Source: Chitinophagaceae bacterium
GTDB lineage: Bacteria; Bacteroidota; Bacteroidia; Chitinophagales; Chitinophagaceae
Reading direction: 5' to 3'
Length of the DNA stretch: 5,798 nucleotides
NCBI GenBank assembly: GCA_025362915.1
Contig: JANYEU010000152.1
Location: 1-5,798, forward strand
Positions within the stretch are counted from its first letter, which is position 1. Every line of letters begins with the position of its first letter. Below the pieces are notes generated by a model. It had not been told where the DNA came from, did not search any database, and saw nothing but the letters and a program-made list of their open reading frames with translations. This document shows, piece by piece, positions 1 through 5,798 of this stretch. The translations under genes and the position numbers were made by a program.

Positions 1-2
1 CA

Positions 3-713
3 ATAGCAAATGCTGTTTCCGTTACTGGTTCTGTGGCAAATGCTGCTGCAACTGTTATCATAAATAGCGGTCAAGGCCTAACTTTTAGTTCATCTGCTGC
101 ATTAACTGCTACAAATGTTACAAATAATGGAACATTGGCAATGTCTGCCGGAACACTAACAATGGCATCAGGAGGAACATTGACAAATAATACAAGTGGC
201 ACTACCTTTACGGGGGGAACTGTTAGTTTTAGTAGCACAGGAACTGTTGATGGTACAGATTCAATTACCTTCAATAACTTTTTAAGCATCAGTGGCGTTG
301 TGAATTTGAATAAGGCACCAAAAATAAATGGAACACTTACAATTAATACAAACAGAGGTGTAGGTGTAAATGCACCTTATTATGGTACATCATCTACCTT
401 GTTTTATAATGCAGCAACAACTACAGGTTCTCCTTATAGTCGTACTTATGAATGGATTGCTGCAACTACAAACAATAGTTATGCTGGCTATCCTAATAAT
501 GTTACAATAGGCAGTAATTCTGTGGGCTGTGTTTTAAATATAAATAATGTAATATCTCTTCAATTGGGTGGTACACTTACTATTGGAGCCTCTTCAGGAT
601 CTTCTAGTGCATTGCAAATGAATGAATCAGCATCAGGTACTCCTTATCCGCTTTTTGTTTTAGGAAATGTAGTTATAAATAGTACGGGAACACATTATTG
701 CTTGGAAATTTGA
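3..713 (+). CDS. Upstream part of a T9SS-secreted beta-helix surface protein (5' partial, ends at a frameshift)
   Basis: The reading frame is open from the left edge with no stop, so the true start and the signal peptide needed for Sec export lie outside. The GTG at 33 sits inside the repeat region and is not a credible start. About 236 residues are visible, almost entirely Ser, Thr, Asn, Gly and short hydrophobics in alternating beta-strand patterns (for example VTNNGTLAMSAGTLTMASGG), as expected of a stacked beta-helix or beta-strand-repeat stalk. A module starting LFYN and including YEW and YPNNVTI (399-587) recurs in the downstream part. The frame ends at TGA 711-713, directly where the next frame takes up the same repeat style, so this is very probably the front of the gene that continues to 3811. 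Role by family: adhesin-like or structural surface protein; the ligand is unknown. A self-contained short protein ending here is unlikely because it would lack the sorting domain. Confidence 0.75.
   Translation: MANAVSVTGSVANAAATVIINSGQGLTFSSSAALTATNVTNNGTLAMSAGTLTMASGGTLTNNTSGTTFTGGTVSFSSTGTVDGTDSITFNNFLSISGVVNLNKAPKINGTLTINTNRGVGVNAPYYGTSSTLFYNAATTTGSPYSRTYEWIAATTNNSYAGYPNNVTIGSNSVGCVLNINNVISLQLGGTLTIGASSGSSSALQMNESASGTPYPLFVLGNVVINSTGTHYCLEI
399..587 (+). repeat. YN...EW...NV module, copy 1, in the surface protein
   Basis: The protein starts LFYNAATT, continues with YEWIA and YPNNVTIGSN, then VLNINN and GGTLTIG, about 63 residues. It shares the order (L-[FI]-Y-N, aromatic-E-W, P-x-N-V-[TS]-I, V-x-L-N, GTLTI) with copy 2 at 1565-1708. 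Copy 1 is longer by about 15 residues. The similarity is at protein level only, so the duplication is older than the 57-bp repeat. Confidence 0.55.
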
Positions 714-3700
714 ATGCTGGTGCGGGTACTGCTGGAGATTTAAACGTAAAAGGTAATTTTACAAACAATGGTACATTTAATAATAATTCAAGGGCAGTAT
801 TCTTTAATGGGTCTTCTTCACAAACAATTTCTGGGTCTGGATTAAATACAAGTAGCGGCACTTCAAATAATTTTTCTTATTTATTTATAAATAATCCATC
901 AGCCTCTGTATCCTTAAATAATAATGTAAGCGTAGCAAATTTGTTAAATATAAGTTCGGGAGCCACCCTAAATGATGGTGGTTATACTTTATCTATTTCG
1001 GGAACAAGTTTAATAAACAATGGAATGCATACTTCTGGAACTAATGGCGAAATTATGCTTACTGGTGCCGCCCCTACAATAAGTGGTACAGGAACTTTTC
1101 AAAATCTAGAAATAAATCTGCTTAGTAATAGTAATATTGTAACAATATCCTCTAGTTTTAATGTTTCTGGCAATTTAAAAGTTACACAAGGTACGGTTGA
1201 GCCGTCTGGTACTGGAAGAACCATTTCAATGAGCGGTTCAACACAATCTATTACTGTCACAAATACAAATGGATTCATTTATGGTAGTGATTCTTTTGGT
1301 AATGACTTGTCATTAACTATAAACAGTGGAAGCAATACTACTTATACTGGTACTACCACTACTACTACAGATGATGGCAATAAGTTTTTGAACATAACTG
1401 TAAATGGCAACTTAATACTAAATAGTGGCATCCTTTGTAAGTTTGGAACATTTACAGTAAATGGCAACTTGCAAATAAATAGTGGAGGATATATCCAAAG
1501 TAATAATACAACTAATGGTGCATCTGCATCCTCTAACGTGGCTGCCAGTTTCTCTTCTGGTAATTTGATTTATAATAACGGTGGATCTTACACTGCTACT
1601 GATTTTGAATGGCCAGTATCAAGTTCTCCAGCTAACGTAAGCATACAGGGTTCTTCAAATGTTACCCTAAATGATAGTAAAACCATTAGTGGAACATTAA
1701 CAATAAGTTTATCTTCCGATTATTTAAGCCTAAATAGTCACATTCTTACACTCAATGGAACTGTTACAGGTAGTGGATCAATCTCATCAACACCTGCATC
1801 AAGCTTAGTTATTGGAGGTACGGTTGGAACTGTAAACTTCACTTCTGGTAGTAATACAATCCAGAATCTTACCTTAAATAGTGGATCTTCCTTAACATTG
1901 GGAAATCAATTGAATATTACAGGAGGTTCAACACCGGGTGTCGTTACTGTAGGCAGTACTGCAACGTTAACTACAGGTGGCTATCTTGTTGTTAAATCTG
2001 ATTTAAATGGAACTGGAAGAATTGATCAGGTTTTAGGAACCTTATCTGGAAATGTTACTATTGAGCGTTATATTACTGCAAAAGCTGGGCGTAGATATAG
2101 CTTTGTTGGAAGTTCAATAGCTCAACCAATACATACCTCTTGGCAACAACAAATATATATAACTGGCCCTGGTACGGGCGGTGCTGTATGTGGTACCACA
2201 ACTGGTAATGGTGTACTATTAACAGATAGATATAATGCAAATGGTTTTGATGTTACTGCAACAAATACACCTAGCATGCTTAATTATACAGCTACCACAA
2301 CAAATGGTAGGCACTATGTTAGCATTGCAAACACAATAAGTACAAATCTTTCACCTGGTACTGGCTATGTAATCAATATCCGCGGAGATAGAAATAGTTC
2401 TACTAGCGGGATAAATTGTTTTACACAATTAAATTCACCAACTCCAGCAGCACCAGAAGCTGTAACCTTGAGTGTAAATGGAACTGTAACAACTGGAGAT
2501 TTATCAGTTGGATTGAACGATTTTGCCATCCATCCATTTACCTTATTAGCAAACCCATATCCAAGTCAGATTAGCTTTACTTCTTTTCAATTAGATAATA
2601 GTATAATTAATAATAAAATGTGGACTTTTAGTCCCTATGGTACTGGTAACTTTACTACCTATGCCAGTGGGGTCATTGCTAATGGAGCTTCCGGTTATGA
2701 CAATACAAATGGAGATTATATTGCAAGTGGCCAAGCTTTCTTTGTTGAGGCAAACACCATTGGTAGTGTTAACTTTCACGAAAGTCATAAAACTTCTGGA
2801 GTAATTCCTAATACCCAATATTTTGGTCTTTCCGGTGAAAAGTTAATAAGAATTGGCTTTTATAATAGTAGTAATTCACGTTTGGATGAAATAGTTGTTC
2901 GATATAATAAGTTTGGCACTAAGAGTTATAACGATGCTTGGGATGCGACTTCTTTTAGTAGTCTGGGGCAATCGTTGGTTTCATTAAAAGATAGCAGTAG
3001 ATTGGCAATAGCTGCACATCCTGATGGTAACATTTCAGATACTACCCAACTAAGCGTAGGTATTGAGGCTGGTACTTATTCATTTGTATTTAGTCAGTTA
3101 GAATCCCTTGATACTCCACAAACAGTAACTCTTTTAGATAGATTTTTGGGTACTAGTGTTGATATTCGTAACAATCCTACTTACAATTTCAATGTTACTT
3201 CTGACACAGCCAGTAAAGGGAGTAGCCGTTTCGAGTTTATTGTAAATGGTGGTACAACTTTGCCTGTAAACTTTACTGGAATTTCTGCCATTCAAGTTAC
3301 AAATGGAGTGTCTGTAAAATGGCAAGTAGCCAATGAAGCAAAGATTGTATCATATAGTATAGAAAGAAGCACTGACGGAATACATTTTACTGCGTTGTTA
3401 AATGCTAAGGCAACAGGTGCTAATAACTATACAGCTCAAGATGCAAATATTCCAACTGATGCTACTAAACTATACTATCGTATTAAATCAATAGGATTAG
3501 ATGGGGCTTATAAGTATAGTACTGTTGTCACACTTATTACTTCTAATTCACTTCTAATAACTTCCTTGTCAATTTATCCTAATCCTGTTCAGAATAAGTT
3601 GAATATTACGCTAAAGGGAGTTGTGACTGGAGGGCTTTATAAAGTAAAAGTGACAACACTAACCGGTATAATCGCTTTTAGTAAGTCTGATGTTCCTTTT

Positions 3701-3811
3701 TCTGGAAATGTTGCTACTATAGATATGAATCAATTGGCTGCTGGTATGTATTTGATAGAATTAACCGATACCAAGGGTAATAAGTTGATTGATAAATTTG
3801 TGAAAGAATAA
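698..3811 (+). CDS. Downstream part of the T9SS-secreted surface protein: beta-helix, FN3-like and type A sorting domain
   Basis: The frame is open from 683; TTG 698 is only the first possible start codon, and no signal peptide or ribosome binding site precedes it, so this is best read as the -1-frame continuation of the gene entering at the left edge. Counting from 698: residues 1-450 are S/T/N/G-rich beta-strand repeats; about 451-712 (from GNVTIERYI, including LLANPYPS and ASGQAFFVEA) match a module common in Bacteroidota surface proteins; about 713-853 (GEKLIRIGFY to RFEFIVNGG) form a second beta-rich module typical just before the sorting domain; 855-947 (LPVNFTGI, IERSTDGIHFTAL, KLYYRIKSIG) are fibronectin III-like; 958-1037 are the sorting domain. 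The family is exported by Sec, crosses the outer membrane through the type IX system, and is anchored or released after removal of the C-terminal domain. No enzymatic domain is recognisable, so an adhesin or surface-layer role is inferred. Confidence 0.85.
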   Translation: MLGNLNAGAGTAGDLNVKGNFTNNGTFNNNSRAVFFNGSSSQTISGSGLNTSSGTSNNFSYLFINNPSASVSLNNNVSVANLLNISSGATLNDGGYTLSISGTSLINNGMHTSGTNGEIMLTGAAPTISGTGTFQNLEINLLSNSNIVTISSSFNVSGNLKVTQGTVEPSGTGRTISMSGSTQSITVTNTNGFIYGSDSFGNDLSLTINSGSNTTYTGTTTTTTDDGNKFLNITVNGNLILNSGILCKFGTFTVNGNLQINSGGYIQSNNTTNGASASSNVAASFSSGNLIYNNGGSYTATDFEWPVSSSPANVSIQGSSNVTLNDSKTISGTLTISLSSDYLSLNSHILTLNGTVTGSGSISSTPASSLVIGGTVGTVNFTSGSNTIQNLTLNSGSSLTLGNQLNITGGSTPGVVTVGSTATLTTGGYLVVKSDLNGTGRIDQVLGTLSGNVTIERYITAKAGRRYSFVGSSIAQPIHTSWQQQIYITGPGTGGAVCGTTTGNGVLLTDRYNANGFDVTATNTPSMLNYTATTTNGRHYVSIANTISTNLSPGTGYVINIRGDRNSSTSGINCFTQLNSPTPAAPEAVTLSVNGTVTTGDLSVGLNDFAIHPFTLLANPYPSQISFTSFQLDNSIINNKMWTFSPYGTGNFTTYASGVIANGASGYDNTNGDYIASGQAFFVEANTIGSVNFHESHKTSGVIPNTQYFGLSGEKLIRIGFYNSSNSRLDEIVVRYNKFGTKSYNDAWDATSFSSLGQSLVSLKDSSRLAIAAHPDGNISDTTQLSVGIEAGTYSFVFSQLESLDTPQTVTLLDRFLGTSVDIRNNPTYNFNVTSDTASKGSSRFEFIVNGGTTLPVNFTGISAIQVTNGVSVKWQVANEAKIVSYSIERSTDGIHFTALLNAKATGANNYTAQDANIPTDATKLYYRIKSIGLDGAYKYSTVVTLITSNSLLITSLSIYPNPVQNKLNITLKGVVTGGLYKVKVTTLTGIIAFSKSDVPFSGNVATIDMNQLAAGMYLIELTDTKGNKLIDKFVKE
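1351..1369 (+). repeat. Short ACT-type trinucleotide run encoding six threonines
   Basis: The codons ACT ACC ACT ACT ACT ACA (1352-1369) give Thr x6, followed by Asp-Asp-Gly-Asn. It is an in-frame microsatellite, so length changes would add or remove threonines without breaking the frame. It probably forms a loop or linker between beta-strands. Confidence 0.5.
1397..1485 (+). repeat. Tandem imperfect 57-bp-spaced repeat: two adjacent beta-helix coils
   Basis: The stretch at 1397-1428 recurs at 1454-1485 with a 57-base offset; I count five mismatches in 32 aligned bases. The protein reads ITVNGNLILNSG and then FTVNGNLQINSGG, 19 residues apart, a plausible single coil of a beta-helix. DNA similarity in so repetitive a gene suggests a fairly recent coil duplication. 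Confidence 0.6.
1565..1708 (+). repeat. YN...EW...NV module, copy 2, in the surface protein
   Basis: The protein starts LIYNNGGSYT, then DFEWPVSS, PANVSIQGSSNVTLN and ISGTLTIS, about 48 residues, and is homologous in motif order to copy 1 at 399-587. That the two copies lie on opposite sides of the frameshift is further support for a single gene. Confidence 0.55.
3569..3808 (+). other. Type IX secretion system type A C-terminal sorting domain (coding region)
   Basis: The last 80 residues carry the hallmarks of the Por secretion C-terminal sorting domain: SLSIYPNPVQNKLNI at the start, a central strand KVKVTTLTGIIAF, and the closing LAAGMYLIELTDTKG followed by a basic end KLIDKFVKE. In this family the domain directs cargo to the outer-membrane translocon and is cleaved afterwards. 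It shows that the host should possess a type IX system and that the 3' end of the gene is intact. Confidence 0.93.
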
Positions 3812-3830
3812 ACTTGATTTAGAAGTTATC

Positions 3831-3870
3831 AAAAGAAAAGCCGCCGATTTCTACGGGCGGCTTTTCTTTT
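3831..3870. terminator. Bidirectional Rho-independent terminator between convergent genes
   Basis: The 15-base arm AAAAGAAAAGCCGCC (3831-3845) pairs perfectly with GGCGGCTTTTCTTTT (3856-3870) around a 10-base loop. The five inner pairs are all G-C and the outer part is A-rich/T-rich, so each strand transcribes a GC stem followed by a U-rich tail. It starts 19 bases after the surface-protein stop and lies 25 bases beyond the ABC-F stop, and should serve both genes. Confidence 0.92.
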
Positions 3871-3895
3871 ACATAATTTAGCAAAACTTGTTTTA

Positions 3896-5521
3896 CTAAG
3901 AATACATCTCTATCCTTAAATCTTTAACCCTCTTATCTTCAAGATATTCATCAAAGGTCATTAGTCTGTCAATCGCACCTTTAGGCGTTAATTCAATGAT
4001 ACGGTTGGCAACAGTTTGCATAAAAGTATGATCATGCGAGGTTAATAAAACAATGCCCGGAAATGTATTGCAACCTTCGTTGAAGCTTTGGATACTTTCC
4101 AAATCAAGGTGATTGGTTGGTTGATCCAATACAATACAATTAGGATTCTGCAACATCATACGGCTTACCATGCAACGTACCTTTTCACCACCGCTCAAAA
4201 CATTTGTCTTCTTGCTGATATCATCTCCACTAAAAAGCATCTTACCAAAGAATCCCCTTAGGAAAGGTTCATCCGCATCGGTAACATGGGCTGGAACATA
4301 ATTGCGAAGCCAGTCCAATAAAGACTCACCGCTTTTAAAGAATTCATTATGTTCTACAGGAAGGTATGCCTTGGTAACGGTGGTTCCCCATTCGAATTTG
4401 CCATTATCGGCCTTCATGTTATTATTGATAATTTCGAAGAAGCTGGTAATTGCCGATGGATCCTTGCTAAGGAAAGCAATCTTGTCTCCTTTATTAAGGC
4501 TAAAACTAACCTTATCAAACAATACCCTTCCGTCAACAACCCTCTTAAGGTTTTCAACGTTCAATATTTGGTTACCCACTTCCCTCAATGGTTGGAAGAT
4601 AATACCCGGATACTTACGATTACTCGGTTCAATATCTTCAATCGTCAATTTCTCCAATGCTTTCTTACGGCTGGTAGCCTGTTTACTCTTAGAAGCATTG
4701 GCAGAGAAACGGGCAATAAAATCCAACAAGGCAGCACGCTTGTCTTCATTCTTCTTATTCTTATCATTCAACTGACGGGCTGCCAACTGGCTGCTCTCGT
4801 ACCAAAAAGTATAGTTACCCGTATAGGTTTTAATCTTACTTCTGTCCACATCCGATACGTGCGTACACACAGTATCCAAGAAGTGACGATCATGACTTAC
4901 CACCAATACAATGTTCTGATAGTCTGCCAAAAAGTTTTCCAACCAACCAATGGTTTCCAAATCCAAACCATTCGTAGGCTCATCCAATAATAGTATGTCT
5001 GGATTGCCAAATAATGCCTGTGCCAATAATACCCGCACTTTCATGTTGCTAGGAATGTCTTTCATTAGGCTTTGGTGCATGGCATCGGCTATGCCAAGAC
5101 TGCCAAGCAAGGTAGCGGCATCGCTTTCGGCAGTATATCCACCCATCTCGCCAAACTCACCTTCCAATTCGCTTGCACGCATATAATCATCTTCGGTAGC
5201 ATCAGGATCCATGTAGATGGCATCTTTTTTCTGCATCACCTCCATCATCTTTTTATGCCCCATCAGCACCGTGTTCAGTACTGTTTCATTATCGAACGCA
5301 AATTGGTTTTGGTTCAATACCGCCAATCGCTCGCCGGGTGTAATGTCAACACTACCTTTATTGGGTTCTATCTCGCCAGCCAATATCTTCATAAAAGTAC
5401 TCTTGCCAGCACCATTCGCCCCAATGATACCATAGCAGTTTCCTTTTATAAAATTGATGTTTACATCATCAAACAATACCCTCTTACCATAAGCCAGGGT
5501 TATATTCCTTGCACTAATCAT
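3896..5521 (-). CDS. ABC-F family ATPase, YbiT-like, with a degenerate second ATP site
   Basis: This is a soluble protein with two fused nucleotide-binding domains and no membrane segment; family members bind the ribosome near the E site and modulate translation, and are not transporters. NBD1: Walker A GANGAGKST (34-42), Walker B ILLLDE (176-181) with catalytic E181, H-loop H210. The signature of NBD1 is replaced by DIPSNMKVR (155-163). The linker (about 240-300) holds RFSANASKSKQATSRKKALE, characteristic of the YbiT group; 541 residues is close to E. coli YbiT (about 530). NBD2: normal signature LSGGE (442-446) and H-loop H496, but Walker A is lost (FLSKDPSAITS, 350-360) and the Walker B glutamate is glutamine (VLDQPTNHLD, Q467). 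ATG 5521 is chosen because the protein begins MISARNITLAYG, the normal ABC-F start. No Shine-Dalgarno is visible, as usual in Bacteroidota. EttA is less likely because of the linker sequence and the lost signature 1. A resistance-type ABC-F cannot be excluded but nothing suggests it. Confidence 0.95.
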   Translation of the reverse strand: MISARNITLAYGKRVLFDDVNINFIKGNCYGIIGANGAGKSTFMKILAGEIEPNKGSVDITPGERLAVLNQNQFAFDNETVLNTVLMGHKKMMEVMQKKDAIYMDPDATEDDYMRASELEGEFGEMGGYTAESDAATLLGSLGIADAMHQSLMKDIPSNMKVRVLLAQALFGNPDILLLDEPTNGLDLETIGWLENFLADYQNIVLVVSHDRHFLDTVCTHVSDVDRSKIKTYTGNYTFWYESSQLAARQLNDKNKKNEDKRAALLDFIARFSANASKSKQATSRKKALEKLTIEDIEPSNRKYPGIIFQPLREVGNQILNVENLKRVVDGRVLFDKVSFSLNKGDKIAFLSKDPSAITSFFEIINNNMKADNGKFEWGTTVTKAYLPVEHNEFFKSGESLLDWLRNYVPAHVTDADEPFLRGFFGKMLFSGDDISKKTNVLSGGEKVRCMVSRMMLQNPNCIVLDQPTNHLDLESIQSFNEGCNTFPGIVLLTSHDHTFMQTVANRIIELTPKGAIDRLMTFDEYLEDKRVKDLRIEMYS

Positions 5522-5548
5522 CTGTCAGAAAAATTTATTTTAAGTGCG

Positions 5549-5582
5549 CAAAACTAAGGGTTGCATTAATCACTACATCAAT
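5549..5582 (-). promoter_or_regulatory. Probable Bacteroidota-type promoter for the ABC-F gene
   Basis: On the reverse strand TAGTTTTG (5556-5549) fits the -7 consensus TAnnTTTG exactly. A weak -33 element ATTG (5582-5579, consensus TTTG) lies 22 bases upstream. Transcription would start near 5544, giving a leader of roughly 20 bases before the ATG at 5521. The -7 match is good and well placed; the -33 match is imperfect. Confidence 0.42.
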
Positions 5583-5760
5583 ACCGCTAAAAAACAAATT
5601 TGTAAAGGAACAATATAATTATGTTTTCATATTTACAATAGTTCGGTAATATTTTTAAGCACCCGTTCATAATGTTTTAGGCACGCTGATTTCAATAATT
5701 TTTTTCTATAAATAATTAACTGGATAAAATAATGAGTCACTTCCTTTCGTTTTATTGTTT

Positions 5761-5798
5761 ATGGAAAAAGGTGTACAAATCAGGAAAAACTACCCAAG
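5761..5798 (+). CDS. Possible start of a forward gene running off the right edge (unrecognised)
   Basis: ATG 5761 opens a frame reading MEKGVQIRKNYP that is still open at the window end, only 12 complete codons. A second overlapping frame from ATG 5732 is also open to the end (MSHFLSFYCLWKK...), and on the reverse strand a frame could end at about 5754. No Shine-Dalgarno or clear promoter precedes either start. The 5761 start looks the more protein-like, but this is too short to identify. Confidence 0.25.
   Translation, partial: MEKGVQIRKNYP

Noticed and set aside
683..713. Programmed -1 ribosomal frameshift joining the two parts of the surface protein
   Set aside because: No X XXY YYZ slippery heptamer is present in the correct frame in the overlap, and there is no evident stimulatory stem just downstream; a mutation or sequence error is simpler.
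33..713. GTG 33 as the start of the upstream gene
   Set aside because: The frame is open to the left edge with the same repeat-like residues before 33, and what follows is not a signal peptide.
3..2050. Repetitive S/T/N/G-rich DNA as a CRISPR array or mobile element
   Set aside because: The repeats are degenerate, in-frame and protein-coding; there are no uniform repeats with unique spacers, terminal inverted repeats or transposase.
2591..3325. Short reverse-strand frames inside the surface-protein gene
   Set aside because: They are antisense to a clearly recognised domain region and show no protein-like features of their own.
698..3811. TTG 698 as the true start of an independent gene
   Set aside because: It has no ribosome binding site, no promoter and no signal peptide, and it begins in the middle of a beta-strand repeat that matches the upstream frame.
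4302..5557. Several forward-strand open frames of 70-210 codons opposite the ABC-F gene
   Set aside because: They lie wholly antisense to, or almost wholly within, a clear conserved gene and have no recognisable domains; they are shadows of its codon usage.
5600..5638. Inverted repeat TTGTAAA / TTTACAA upstream of the ABC-F gene as an operator
   Set aside because: Only 7 bp with a 25-base spacer in AT-rich DNA; it does not extend and is easily a chance match.

Overview
The window looks like a piece of a Bacteroidota chromosome. Three things point there. The large forward gene ends in a type IX secretion (Por) sorting domain. The reverse gene is an ABC-F ATPase whose start lacks a Shine-Dalgarno sequence and is preceded by a TAnnTTTG-type -7 box. 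Base composition is AT-rich. The domain style (S/T/N/G-rich beta-helix, then a surface-protein module, an FN3-like domain and a sorting domain) recalls Chitinophagaceae and relatives, but the exact family is an inference.

Layout: (1) Positions 3-3811, forward, hold one long secreted surface protein that enters from the left edge, so its signal peptide lies outside. It is split by a one-base frameshift between about 683 and 713: the upstream part (3-713) ends at a TGA, and the downstream part (open from 683, first possible start codon at 698) continues the same kind of repeat to 3811. I read them as two halves of one gene of about 1270 visible codons. (2) Positions 3812-3895 are a short convergent intergenic gap dominated by a perfect 15-bp hairpin with T-rich ends on both strands, a shared bidirectional terminator. 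(3) Positions 3896-5521, reverse, encode a full-length YbiT-like ABC-F protein. (4) Positions 5522-5798 are AT-rich intergenic DNA holding the probable ABC-F promoter and, at the right edge, a possible but unproven start of another forward gene.

The two genes are convergent and functionally unrelated: one is a cell-surface or secreted protein, the other a cytoplasmic ribosome-associated ATPase. I see no defence system, mobile element, CRISPR array or RNA gene. The two observations most worth following are the frameshift in the surface protein, and the fact that all three defects in the ABC-F protein (signature 1, Walker A 2, Walker B 2 glutamate) fall on the same composite ATP site, leaving the other site intact.
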